12,943 nt of DNA from Bacillota bacterium (GCA_021786555.1 JAJYNB010000026.1:1-12943), one strand, 5' to 3'; shown: positions 1 through 6,753, numbered from the stretch's first letter. A program made the numbers and translations. Notes: generated by a model from the letters alone, not told the origin.

Positions 1-838
1 CGTAATTTTGCAAGGGTTTGCCGCCCGGCCCGGGGATCGGAGCATAGCCCAGGTTTTTGCCCAAGCTCTTATAGGCGCTTAATTGACTTGAATCCAGCAG
101 ACCAAAGGGAGTTGCTCCCGCAGCAAGGAGCGCCTGGGAGGCCTTCGGGTCGTAAAGGCCTGCCTTGATGCCGGCAAGGGCTGCTATTCCCTGGAGAAAA
201 GCTATGCTGCCGGCTGAATTCAGGCTCGGCAGTTGATCAGGAGTATAGAAGCTGCCTCCGTATGCCTTGAAAAGCCCGCCGGTGAGAAAAGGATCCGACA
301 GGTCTCCGCCCAGACCCGGAGTCGTACCCTTGACAACCTTTCCCGCCTGGGTCAGCATCTGTTCCAGGGAGGAGGGCGGATTTGGCGACAAATCCTTGTT
401 ATAAGCCAGGATAGGCACAGTTACGGACTCCGGTACCCCCATCACACTGCCGTTAAAGGAAAGAGCTTGTACGGCCGAAGGGAAATAGGCCCCGGTTTCA
501 AACAGTTTGTCCAGGGGTTGAATTTCTCCGGCAGTAAACAGCTCGGGTATTTTTTCCCGGGGAACCAGAAACAAATCAGGCCCCTTGTCAGCGGCCTGGG
601 CCTGATCAAGACGGGTAAAAAACTGGTCAGCCGGCACATAAACCAACTGCAAAATAAAGGAGGGATTTGCTTTCGCCAGCTCTTGTTGGGCCTTTTCCAG
701 CCCGGCCAAAGCGGATCCCTGGTAAGAGTGCCACAGGGTGACTACGGGCGGAGCGGGAGTCCCCTGTTGCGGTTGCGGCGTCCGGCCGCAGCCGGTCAGA
801 AGCGCAAAGATAAGACCTAAGACAAAGAGGCGTTTCAC
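1..838 (-). CDS. Extracellular solute-binding lipoprotein of a sugar-type ABC transporter (3' end outside window)
   Basis: Reading the minus strand from a GTG at 836-838 gives 279 open codons to the window edge, so the C-terminus is missing. The N-terminus is a lipoprotein signal: MKR, a hydrophobic stretch, then a lipobox LLTGC with the lipidated Cys at residue 17, followed by a Pro/Gln-rich linker. The mature part starts with VVTLWHSYQGSAL, then has PDLFLVPRE, VMGVPESVTVPILAYNKDL and an FLTGGLFKAYGGSFY segment. This is the layout of family 1 (MalE/UgpB-like) binding proteins, which hold a substrate outside the membrane and deliver it to ABC permeases. The start is supported by AAAGGA 7 nt upstream. 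It begins 13 nt after the radical SAM gene's stop, so the two are probably co-transcribed. Permease genes may follow outside the window. The substrate cannot be named; a sugar is only the family default. Confidence 0.85.
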   Translation of the reverse strand, partial: MKRLFVLGLIFALLTGCGRTPQPQQGTPAPPVVTLWHSYQGSALAGLEKAQQELAKANPSFILQLVYVPADQFFTRLDQAQAADKGPDLFLVPREKIPELFTAGEIQPLDKLFETGAYFPSAVQALSFNGSVMGVPESVTVPILAYNKDLSPNPPSSLEQMLTQAGKVVKGTTPGLGGDLSDPFLTGGLFKAYGGSFYTPDQLPSLNSAGSIAFLQGIAALAGIKAGLYDPKASQALLAAGATPFGLLDSSQLSAYKSLGKNLGYAPIPGPGGKPLQNY

Positions 839-845
839 AATCTCA

Positions 846-851
846 TCCTTT
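846..851 (-). promoter_or_regulatory. Ribosome binding site that sets the GTG start of the lipoprotein gene
   Basis: AAAGGA lies 7 nt before the GTG at 838 and abuts the TAG stop of the upstream radical SAM gene (852-854). The only other nearby candidate, the TTG in the same stretch, is followed directly by TGA out of frame. The packing suggests translational coupling of the two genes. Confidence 0.6.
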
Positions 852-2603
852 CTAAATCACTACCGGCATAAACCCGGGGCGTAAAGCCTTAAGCAGCGGA
901 CCCGGATAATAGAAGAGCAGGCAGGGCGTATCCCCCGGCACCTCTAAGAGGCCTATGTACTCCAGGACTTCCGGCGCAAAAGGCTCCAGATGAAAATAGC
1001 GCTGCATTTCCCGGCGTGATACCTGCTTCACCTGCGGCAGAACCTGGGGCAGACCCGACCGGAAGAAGGTATCGGCCCGCTCTTTTAGACAGGGGAAGTC
1101 TTCCAAAGGAAACCAGGCGGGTATATGGACGGGTTTGTTCCAAAGGAGGTAATCGAGCTTCAACAGCCCCACGAAGAGCCGCTCACCGCCGGAAAACCTG
1201 TGATGATAAAATTCCAGCAACAGTTCGTACAAAACCTGGGCGCTATGGGCCTGGCGGTGATAACCCCTTTCTTGCCAAAACCCGGCCAACTCCTCGAAGC
1301 AGGCAAACGGGCCATGCTGGAACCGGTCTGTCAGGTACGCCAGAGAGTGCTTAAACCTGCCCGAATTAAAGAACTTTTCCACCATGTCCTCTATAACTTC
1401 GAGTTTCAACAGTTGCGCATAACTCAAGATGTCGTTAGCCAGCACCCGGTAGGGAGGCGATGCTGTGAACTTGTAACCCCATTCAGTACTCCTCTCCCTG
1501 ATACCTGAACCTTTCAGCAGTTTGAGAAAACCGAGCTGGAGCTTGTCAGGGCCCCAGCTGTATACGGTGTTAAAAGAACGGGCAAAACTCTCGTAATCCT
1601 CACCGGGCAGCCCGGCAATCAGGTCCAGCAGCTGCATAATGTTGTTGCCGGAAGAGATGCGCCTGACGTTTTTCTTCAACAGGGCTAAGTCGGTGCGCCG
1701 CTGTATCAATTCCAGTGCGACCGGGTTGGTGGACTGAACCCCCACCTCAAACTGAAACAGGCCTGGCGGAACTCCCTTCAGAAAGCCAAGCATCTCTTCA
1801 TCCAAGAGGTCGGCGCTGATTTCAAAGTGGAAATTAGCCGGAGGGTTCCAAGCGGACAAGAATGTCATAATATCCATGGCATGGACCTTGCTGCAGTTAA
1901 AGGTGCGGTCCACAAACTTTATCTGCCTTACTCCCGTCCCCACCAAGCGCTCCAGTTCCTGTTTGGTCCGTTCCAGAGGAAAGTAACGCACCCCCTGAAA
2001 GGTGGAAGAGAGGCAGTATTGACAGTTGAAGGGGCAGCCCCTGGTGCTTTCAATGTAGGCGATTTTGTTCTCCAGGCCGTCCAGTGCAGCGTAAGGCGAA
2101 GGCACAGCCTCAAGCTTACGGATCAAGTCCCTGGGCGGGTTCACTGCCGGTCCGCCCGGAGAGCGGTAGGCGATCCCCTCGATGCGGGACAGGTCAGGAC
2201 CACCTTTCAGCCGGAATCCTGCTCCCTTCAGGCAGGTGATGAGTTCCCGCCATGTTTCTTCCCCTTCGCCGTAGACCACCACATCAGCACCATTTTCAGA
2301 TTTGACGTATTCCGCAGGGTCGTAGGACACCTCTGGCCCTCCCAGTACGATAACCACAGAGGGACTCACCTGGCGCAGTATTCCCACCAGTTCAAGGGTA
2401 GGGGCGAGGTTCCAGATATAACAGGAAAAGCCCACTACGGATGCCCCCGTCCGGTAAATGTCACCGGCAATCACATCCAGGCGGTCGTTGATGGTATATT
2501 CTTGGATCAAGACTTGCTCTTCCGGACAGGCTGCCCGCAGGTAGCGCAGGGCCAGATTGGAGTGCACGTATTTAGCGTTAAGAGTTGTGAGTAAGATTTT
2601 CAC
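852..2603 (-). CDS. B12-binding domain radical SAM protein with DUF4080-type C-terminus
   Basis: A 583-residue protein. Residues about 1-130 form a Rossmann-like B12-binding domain, beginning MKILLTTLNAKYVHSNLAL and containing VVIVLGGPEVS and VYGEGEETW. Residues about 180-380 form the radical SAM core, with the cluster motif CPFNCQYC (Cys190, Cys194, Cys197), which binds a 4Fe-4S cluster and S-adenosylmethionine. The remaining 200 residues match my memory of the DUF4080 extension seen in this subfamily. The canonical cobalamin-ligating DxHxxG motif is absent from the N-terminal domain, so any cobalamin would bind without that lower ligand. The start is GTG at 2603, with a weak GGGGGA-like site just upstream. 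Related proteins in other classes are methyltransferases or ring-rearranging enzymes, but no substrate can be assigned. It is first in a probable two-gene operon with the solute-binding lipoprotein. Confidence 0.9.
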   Translation of the reverse strand: MKILLTTLNAKYVHSNLALRYLRAACPEEQVLIQEYTINDRLDVIAGDIYRTGASVVGFSCYIWNLAPTLELVGILRQVSPSVVIVLGGPEVSYDPAEYVKSENGADVVVYGEGEETWRELITCLKGAGFRLKGGPDLSRIEGIAYRSPGGPAVNPPRDLIRKLEAVPSPYAALDGLENKIAYIESTRGCPFNCQYCLSSTFQGVRYFPLERTKQELERLVGTGVRQIKFVDRTFNCSKVHAMDIMTFLSAWNPPANFHFEISADLLDEEMLGFLKGVPPGLFQFEVGVQSTNPVALELIQRRTDLALLKKNVRRISSGNNIMQLLDLIAGLPGEDYESFARSFNTVYSWGPDKLQLGFLKLLKGSGIRERSTEWGYKFTASPPYRVLANDILSYAQLLKLEVIEDMVEKFFNSGRFKHSLAYLTDRFQHGPFACFEELAGFWQERGYHRQAHSAQVLYELLLEFYHHRFSGGERLFVGLLKLDYLLWNKPVHIPAWFPLEDFPCLKERADTFFRSGLPQVLPQVKQVSRREMQRYFHLEPFAPEVLEYIGLLEVPGDTPCLLFYYPGPLLKALRPGFMPVVI

Positions 2604-2634
2604 ACTATCCCCCGCAGCGCGAGATTCACTCTAA

Positions 2635-2663
2635 AGTATAAGCCACGGATCCCGGCGGGTCAA
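2635..2663 (-). promoter_or_regulatory. Sigma-A type promoter of the radical SAM gene
   Basis: On the minus strand, TTGACC (2658-2663) is followed after exactly 17 bases by TATACT (2635-2640). Each hexamer is one base from consensus. Transcription would begin near 2628, leaving a leader of about 25 nt before the GTG at 2603. It is the strongest promoter match seen in the window. Confidence 0.7.
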
Positions 2664-2682
2664 ATGAATGGGGAACGGGAAA

Positions 2683-2710
2683 GGCGCGCATTGCGTTTAA
2701 CATGCGCGCC
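2683..2710 (-). terminator. GC-rich hairpin after the GNAT gene, possible terminator
   Basis: GGCGCGCAT (2683-2691) and ATGCGCGCC (2702-2710) form a perfect 9-bp stem around a 10-base loop, 33 bases past the acetyltransferase stop codon. On the minus strand it is followed by only three T residues, so it is weaker than a classic intrinsic terminator. Its place between the GNAT stop and the next gene's promoter supports a terminator or insulator role. Confidence 0.5.
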
Positions 2711-2743
2711 CATACCGTCTGCTTCAGTCATCCGTTACTACCC

Positions 2744-3439
2744 TTAGACCGTGCTAAGCCTCTCAAGCGCTTCCGGCCCCCCGGATCGCTTTTTAGGGAT
2801 GGGTGCAGCACGGTCCCTTAGATCCTTGACAAATAACAACGACTCATCACCGGCGCCGTCTTCCTTCCAGCCTGTCTTTTGATAGAAACAGATAGCTCTG
2901 GGGTTGTTCTTTAAAACCGACAACCCCATTTTTTTGATGCCGCCTGCCTTTACGTTTCGCTCAAAAAAAGCCAGCAGTTCCCTCGATATCCCGTTCCCCC
3001 GGAATTGGGGCAGGACCGCGATGGAAAGCAAGCGCAGCTCAGTGGTCGCAGAACCTTCAGGATTGGCGGGCGGACGGGAAAACCTGCTCTTTATGGCGGT
3101 GATTATCTGTCTGTATCTGGAGAACACTTTGGTTTGAACGACTTTTTCCGTAAACAAAGCGCGTAGAAATAGGACAGAGAGTTTAAAGAAGTTGTCCTTG
3201 TACAAGTTTCTGTAGAGTTTTTGAGTGCTGTTGGTTCCCACAATAAAGCCCACCGGCTTGTTGTCCGCCCGGGCTACAACCGCAAAACAATAGTCCTTGG
3301 ACAGGTACTGAGAATAGTAGATGTAGAGGAACTTTTCGCCCAGCGAGGTGAGAAAGTAATTTTTAAATGCCGCCTTATGGATTCTTACCACTTCCGCGAT
3401 ATCGTCTGCTGTCATCTTCTTGTAGGTGATCGTTACCAT
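2744..3439 (-). CDS. GNAT family N-acetyltransferase
   Basis: A 231-residue protein. It starts with the usual GNAT beta1-alpha1 pattern (ITYKKMTADDIAEVVRIHKAAF). The acetyl-CoA pyrophosphate-binding motif is visible as VLPQFRGNGISRELL (Gln145 to Gly150, matching Q-x-x-G-x-G), and the motif B region is NNPRAICFYQKTGW at about 178-191. GNAT enzymes transfer an acyl group from acyl-CoA to an amine of a protein, amino sugar or small molecule; nothing here fixes the acceptor. It is longer than a minimal GNAT (about 150 residues). A basic segment at about 75-130 (with KSRFSRPP) is inserted between beta3 and beta4, and a Lys/Arg-rich tail follows the fold. ATG start at 3439, with AAAGG about 8 nt upstream. 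Hairpins flank it on both sides, so it is probably monocistronic. Confidence 0.85.
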   Translation of the reverse strand: MVTITYKKMTADDIAEVVRIHKAAFKNYFLTSLGEKFLYIYYSQYLSKDYCFAVVARADNKPVGFIVGTNSTQKLYRNLYKDNFFKLSVLFLRALFTEKVVQTKVFSRYRQIITAIKSRFSRPPANPEGSATTELRLLSIAVLPQFRGNGISRELLAFFERNVKAGGIKKMGLSVLKNNPRAICFYQKTGWKEDGAGDESLLFVKDLRDRAAPIPKKRSGGPEALERLSTV

Positions 3440-3580
3440 TCCTGCAACCTTTCAAACGGCCTAAGCATTGAATACTTTATCTATTAGCATTGACATCCCG
3501 ACAACCATTCTATGCGTGCATTATTAAAATCTCGTTAAGAAATCTTAAACAAATTCCAAAATTCCTCTCATTACAATTAA

Positions 3581-3604
3581 CAAGCGGCCGTTAATTGCCG
3601 CTTG
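3581..3604 (-). terminator. Hairpin directly after the FMN oxidoreductase gene, likely terminator
   Basis: CAAGCGGC (3581-3588) and GCCGCTTG (3597-3604) form a perfect 8-bp stem with an 8-base loop, 4 bases after the stop codon at 3609-3611. On the minus strand it is followed by TTAATTG, a short imperfect T-tract; on the plus strand it is followed by CTTTTT. The structure could stop transcription in either direction, although no plus-strand gene lies upstream of it. Confidence 0.6.
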
Positions 3605-3608
3605 CTTT

Positions 3609-4640
3609 TTAACCATAATTATTTTTTTTAAACAAAATTCCCTGGGGCACCTTTGCAGCCGACGCACAGCCTGTCAAAATCATGGCCTGCCTCAGTTCAT
3701 TGGTCATCATGTCCAGGACAAGCTTTACTCCTTCTGGGCCGCCGCCGTAAGCTCCGGTAACCAGGGGCCGTCCCACCAGTACGGCTGAAGCTCCCAGGGC
3801 CAGCATTTTCAGGACGTCTGTACCGCTGCGCACCCCGCCGTCAGCCAGTACCGGCACCGATTTGCCCACCCGCTTGGCAATCTCAGGCAGAACCTCGGCC
3901 GTTCCCGGGGTGTAGTCCAAGACCCTGCCCCCGTGATTGGACACAACGATGGCGGCAGCTCCCGCTTCAACGGCTAGTTCAGCTTCCTCCACGGTCATGA
4001 TGCCCTTGACGATAAAAGGGAGTTTGGTGCAGTTAACCAGGGTTTTTAATTCAGCCGGAGTTTTAGGTCCTACCGGCTGGCCCTTAAGCGCCATGGTACT
4101 CAGTCCGGCTCCATCCACGTCGACACCCACGGCCCTGGCCCCTGCCTCTTCAGCCGCCTGAATCCGCTTGATGATCTCCTCGTTGTCCCGTGGTTTGATG
4201 AAGGCTATGCCCCAGCCCTCATTATCGCTGATAGAATTAAGCCCTGAGATATACATGCCTGGGTCAGCACCGTCCCCGATGCCAGCGATGCTGCCGGCAT
4301 CCCTGCAGCCCTTGACCACTGTCTCAGCCCATACCTGCTCACTCAGCGCGCCCCCCATGTTGTATACATTTCCGGTAATCGGCGCACCGATAATCGGGGC
4401 TGCAAGCTCAAGGCCAAGAATGCTCACCTTGGTATCCGGTTCTATGACCGCGTGAATTGTGCGCATATTCAACCTGTAAGCAGCCAGAGCCTCGAGATTG
4501 GCCTTGAAGGCGCTGCCCGTTCCCAGCCCGCCCATGCCGGGGACCTCTCCCGCGCAGGAACTACCGTCGCAGACAGGGCACACCCGGCAAAAAGGTTTTA
4601 ATTTTGTGCGGGCCTGGTCCCGCAGGGTTTTCATATCCAA
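3609..4640 (-). CDS. FMN-dependent alpha-hydroxy-acid oxidizing protein with cysteine-rich N-terminus
   Basis: A 343-residue TIM-barrel flavoprotein of the glycolate oxidase / lactate dehydrogenase / isopentenyl-diphosphate isomerase-2-like superfamily. Visible motifs are APIIGAPITG (about 81-90, FMN-binding start), LPFIVKGI with the conserved Lys212, SNHGGRVLD at 234-242 carrying the catalytic His236, and ADGGVRSGTDVLKMLALGA followed by VLVGRP, which binds the FMN phosphate. Canonical members have SNHGARQLD, so the Gln position is Val here. Unusually, the N-terminus holds four close cysteines (Cys18, 21, 24, 29 in CRVCPVCDGSSC), a pattern that could bind a metal or Fe-S cluster. The start is TTG at 4640: AAGGAG lies 8 nt before it but 14 nt before the in-frame ATG at 4634. 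The family oxidises 2-hydroxy acids. The substrate, and whether it uses oxygen or another acceptor in a probable anaerobe, are unknown. Confidence 0.88.
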   Translation of the reverse strand: MDMKTLRDQARTKLKPFCRVCPVCDGSSCAGEVPGMGGLGTGSAFKANLEALAAYRLNMRTIHAVIEPDTKVSILGLELAAPIIGAPITGNVYNMGGALSEQVWAETVVKGCRDAGSIAGIGDGADPGMYISGLNSISDNEGWGIAFIKPRDNEEIIKRIQAAEEAGARAVGVDVDGAGLSTMALKGQPVGPKTPAELKTLVNCTKLPFIVKGIMTVEEAELAVEAGAAAIVVSNHGGRVLDYTPGTAEVLPEIAKRVGKSVPVLADGGVRSGTDVLKMLALGASAVLVGRPLVTGAYGGGPEGVKLVLDMMTNELRQAMILTGCASAAKVPQGILFKKNNYG

Positions 4641-4648
4641 ATCACATT

Positions 4649-4654
4649 CTCCTT
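4649..4654 (-). promoter_or_regulatory. Ribosome binding site selecting the TTG start of the FMN oxidoreductase
   Basis: AAGGAG is spaced 8 nt from the TTG at 4638-4640 and 14 nt from the ATG two codons downstream. The spacing favours TTG initiation. Confidence 0.65.
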
Positions 4655-4677
4655 ATCCAAATTTCGACTTACTAATT

Positions 4678-4707
4678 ATTTTAAGCCGACTATTTGAAAC
4701 AATACAA
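4678..4707 (-). promoter_or_regulatory. Candidate promoter of the FMN oxidoreductase gene
   Basis: On the minus strand, TTGTAT (4702-4707) and TAAAAT (4678-4683) are 18 bases apart in an AT-rich 159-base gap, giving a leader of roughly 30 nt. Several overlapping AT-rich alternatives exist, so the exact hexamers are uncertain. Confidence 0.4.
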
Positions 4708-4799
4708 GCATTAAATTTAACAATAGTGCAAAGTATCTTGGAGATTATGAAGAAGTTTATTTAATATGCCGCAGGCCGTTAATAAATTGTCAGGTTTTT

Positions 4800-5615
4800 T
4801 CACTCCGGCTGAGTGGAATTAAGCTGGAGCACAAAGCGGTTAATCGCTTCTGCCACCCCGTGTTCATCATTGCCCAAAGTAACAAAATCGGCTTTTGCTT
4901 TGATCTCCGGCCGGGCGTTGGCCATAGCCACTCCGGTTCCGGCATACTCGAGCATGTCCAGGTCGTTGTAGCTGTCCCCTACCGCCATAACCTCCTGACG
5001 GGTAATGCCCAGTTTTTCCACCAAGGTGGCCAAGGCCTGGCCCTTGGTCGCTTCCGGATGGGTGAACTCCAGGAAGAAGGGCTTAGACTTGGTAATGTGC
5101 AGACGGTTCCCCACCGCCTCCCTAACTTCGGCGGCTAAGCGGTCCAGCTTCAGTTCCTCATCAATGACCAAAACCTTATCAGGCGCAGTGGTCAAGGACG
5201 CAAGCAGATCAGGTACTGTCTGACATGGAACTCTGGCTATCTTCCGGTACTCCTCCACCCAGCTGTTCCCTGCCTGAGCATATAGTTGGTCCTTCATGTA
5301 CAGATTGACATCAAATCCCTTGGCGAACAGGTGAGTGATGAGCTCCCTGGCCAGTTCCAACGGAACAGGGCGGTGATAGAGCACCTCCTTACTCTGGGAG
5401 GTCTTGACCAGCGCTCCCTGGTAAGTGATGAGAGGCACATCCAGCCCAAGTTCCAGGGCATAGGGCAGGGCCGAACTGTACATCCGTCCGGTGGCAAAAG
5501 TCACTGTCACTCCCCGCTCAATGGCTGTGCGGACAGCCCGGGCCGTCTCAGGGCTGATTTTGAACTCCGAATCCAGCAAGGTATCGTCCAAATCCAAGGC
5601 TACCAGTTTGATCAT
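4800..5615 (-). CDS. Cof-type HAD-IIB family phosphatase
   Basis: A 271-residue cytosolic hydrolase of the haloacid dehalogenase superfamily, close to the usual Cof/YidA length. Motif I is DLDDT (Asp8 nucleophile, Asp10 acid/base), motif II is ATGR (Thr42), motif III is Lys191 in ATKGQAL, and motif IV is GDSYNDLDML (Asp214, Asp218 binding magnesium). The C2B-type cap lies between about residues 80 and 185. Such enzymes dephosphorylate sugar phosphates, pyridoxal phosphate, flavin precursors and similar metabolites, often with broad specificity. The open frame extends 8 codons further upstream to 5639, but the ribosome binding site lies inside that extension, so ATG at 5615 is chosen. It is divergent from the metallophosphoesterase, with about 90 bases between the two starts. 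No clear promoter or terminator was found for it. Confidence 0.92.
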   Translation of the reverse strand: MIKLVALDLDDTLLDSEFKISPETARAVRTAIERGVTVTFATGRMYSSALPYALELGLDVPLITYQGALVKTSQSKEVLYHRPVPLELARELITHLFAKGFDVNLYMKDQLYAQAGNSWVEEYRKIARVPCQTVPDLLASLTTAPDKVLVIDEELKLDRLAAEVREAVGNRLHITKSKPFFLEFTHPEATKGQALATLVEKLGITRQEVMAVGDSYNDLDMLEYAGTGVAMANARPEIKAKADFVTLGNDEHGVAEAINRFVLQLNSTQPE

Positions 5616-5620
5616 ATAAT

Positions 5621-5632
5621 CCCTTCTCCTCC
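5621..5632 (-). promoter_or_regulatory. Ribosome binding site placing the HAD start at 5615
   Basis: A purine-rich run with GGAGG (5628-5632) and AAGGG (5621-5625) sits 12 and 5 nt before the ATG at 5615. It would be inside the coding sequence if the upstream start at 5639 were used, which argues for the shorter protein. Confidence 0.55.
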
Positions 5633-5704
5633 ACATCAATTTTAGAGGGTTTTAGGCCCTTTCCAGCGAATTTTGCCCAAAATGACTGCAAAAGGGGCAA
5701 CCAG

Positions 5705-6622
5705 ATGGCAAGGAAAAGCACCCTCGTTTTATTTCTCTTCCTAGTTGGCCTGATTGGCTATTTTCTTATCTCTTATCCAGCTGTCCCCGCCTCCGCCCCG
5801 GCGCCCGCTCCTAACGGAGTATTTACCTTTGTCGTGCTGGGTGACGTCAAGGTTGTGGCGGGTAAACCCCAGCGCTTGTCAAGTGTTGTTCTGACTAGGC
5901 TGATTGCGCAGATCAACAAGGAGAAGCCGCAGCTGGTTTTTTTTGTAGGAGACGGCCCAATGAACGGGGGACCGATCCAAAACATGTATGCTTACCGGGC
6001 TTATCTTTCCCAGTTAAACGTGCCCTGGTACCCTGTCATCGGCAACCATGAACTGTATCACGGGGCAGCGGCCGACGGCAAAAAGGGGGACGGCGAGCAG
6101 AATTTCAAACAAGTCTTTAGCGACAAACTGGGCGATGTCTGTTATTATTCCGTAGACTACCGCCAAACCCGTTTTGTCGTTCTAAACACAGCCGCCATGG
6201 AGGAGGACATCGGGTCTGAAACCCTATACCCTGGCGGGCCGCAGTGGCAGTGGCTCAACAACGAAATATCCTCCGCCCACCGCAAAGGGCAGCTAACCTT
6301 CGTCCTGGACCATATACCCGCCGTGATGCCTGTGAACAGCAGTTACACATACGGCTGGCATGACGCTGATGCCGCGGCTGAATTTGCCAAATTAATGAGC
6401 AAATATGCTGTGAAAGCGGTGTTTTCCGGTCATGTCCATGCCTTCAGGGACTTACCGCTTGAGGGAGTGGACTACATCATTTCCGGCGGCGCAGGCGCCG
6501 AATTAACCCTCCCCGCGGACAAAGGCGGCTTTTACCACTATGTGCGGGGCCGTATCGACGGCCGCAAGTTCAGCTACGACGTAGTCCCCCTGGAAGACAC
6601 CCTGGGCCTGCCCGAAAAATAG
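5705..6622 (+). CDS. Membrane-anchored extracytoplasmic metallophosphoesterase
   Basis: A 305-residue protein. A basic N-terminus and one hydrophobic segment (about 6-24) act as a signal anchor, followed by a Pro/Ala linker (about 25-37), placing the enzyme outside the membrane. The calcineurin-like fold shows motif I LGDVK (Asp47), motif II VGDG (Asp83), motif III GNHE (Asn114, His115), the DHIP motif (His203) and GHVHAF (His243, His245), which together bind two metals. The His of the common DxH motif I is replaced by Lys49, as can happen in purple-acid-phosphatase-like branches that use DxG there. The substrate could be a phosphomonoester, phosphodiester or nucleotide. ATG start at 5705 with AAGGGG 7 nt upstream. 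It is the only plus-strand gene, convergent with uvrA, and the palindromic repeat begins a few bases after its stop. Confidence 0.88.
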   Translation: MARKSTLVLFLFLVGLIGYFLISYPAVPASAPAPAPNGVFTFVVLGDVKVVAGKPQRLSSVVLTRLIAQINKEKPQLVFFVGDGPMNGGPIQNMYAYRAYLSQLNVPWYPVIGNHELYHGAAADGKKGDGEQNFKQVFSDKLGDVCYYSVDYRQTRFVVLNTAAMEEDIGSETLYPGGPQWQWLNNEISSAHRKGQLTFVLDHIPAVMPVNSSYTYGWHDADAAAEFAKLMSKYAVKAVFSGHVHAFRDLPLEGVDYIISGGAGAELTLPADKGGFYHYVRGRIDGRKFSYDVVPLEDTLGLPEK

Positions 6623-6625
6623 GGG

Positions 6626-6662
6626 CGGCACCGAGTGTCAAGGGGACAGTCCCTTTGACACC
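6626..6662. repeat. Palindromic repeat unit, copy 1
   Basis: The unit starts with CGGCACCGA and continues into a 27-base palindrome at 6635-6661. The arms are GTGTCAAGGGGAC and GTCCCTTTGACAC around a central A, giving 13 pairs with one G-T wobble. It starts 4 bases after the metallophosphoesterase stop. No T-run follows on either strand, so it is not a classic intrinsic terminator, though the hairpin may still affect 3' ends of the converging transcripts. Confidence 0.85.
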
Positions 6663-6680
6663 GCGCGAAGCCGGACCTGC

Positions 6681-6717
6681 CGGCACCGAGTGTCAGGGGG
6701 ACTGTCCCTTTGACACC
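6681..6717. repeat. Palindromic repeat unit, copy 2
   Basis: A direct repeat of copy 1, offset by 55 bases, with the same CGGCACCGA lead-in. The palindrome at 6690-6716 has arms GTGTCAGGGGGAC and GTCCCTTTGACAC around a central T, with two wobble positions. It differs from copy 1 at only a few bases and lies 37 bases beyond the uvrA stop. Confidence 0.85.
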
Positions 6718-6727
6718 CCCCTGACAC
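6717..6727. repeat. Third, inverted half-arm of the palindromic repeat
   Basis: CCCCCTGACAC is the exact reverse complement of the left arm of copy 2 (GTGTCAGGGGG, 6690-6700). The 11-bp pairing is perfect, so it could compete with the wobble-containing hairpin of copy 2. It may be the remnant of a third copy in opposite orientation. Confidence 0.6.
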
Positions 6728-6753
6728 CCTTGAATTGGGGATTGGCGACAAAG

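Noticed and set aside
233..820. 195-codon plus-strand open frame opposite the lipoprotein gene
   Set aside because: The minus-strand frame shows a complete lipobox and binding-protein motifs. The plus-strand translation has low-complexity composition and no recognisable domain.
1827..2594. 255-codon plus-strand open frame opposite the radical SAM gene
   Set aside because: Antisense shadow of a well-supported gene; no domain or ribosome binding site evidence.
3535..3548. Short AT-rich palindrome TTAAGAAATCTTAA upstream of the GNAT gene
   Set aside because: Six-base arms in AT-rich DNA are likely by chance. No convincing promoter could be placed near it, so an operator call is not supported.
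4763..4800. AT-rich partial inverted repeat after the HAD stop codon
   Set aside because: The stem needs bulges and mismatches, and no T-run follows on the minus strand, so it was not called a terminator.
5616..5704. Divergent gap between the HAD and metallophosphoesterase genes, inspected for promoters
   Set aside because: Only weak -10-like AT stretches were found on each strand, with no matching -35 at proper spacing; no promoter is claimed.
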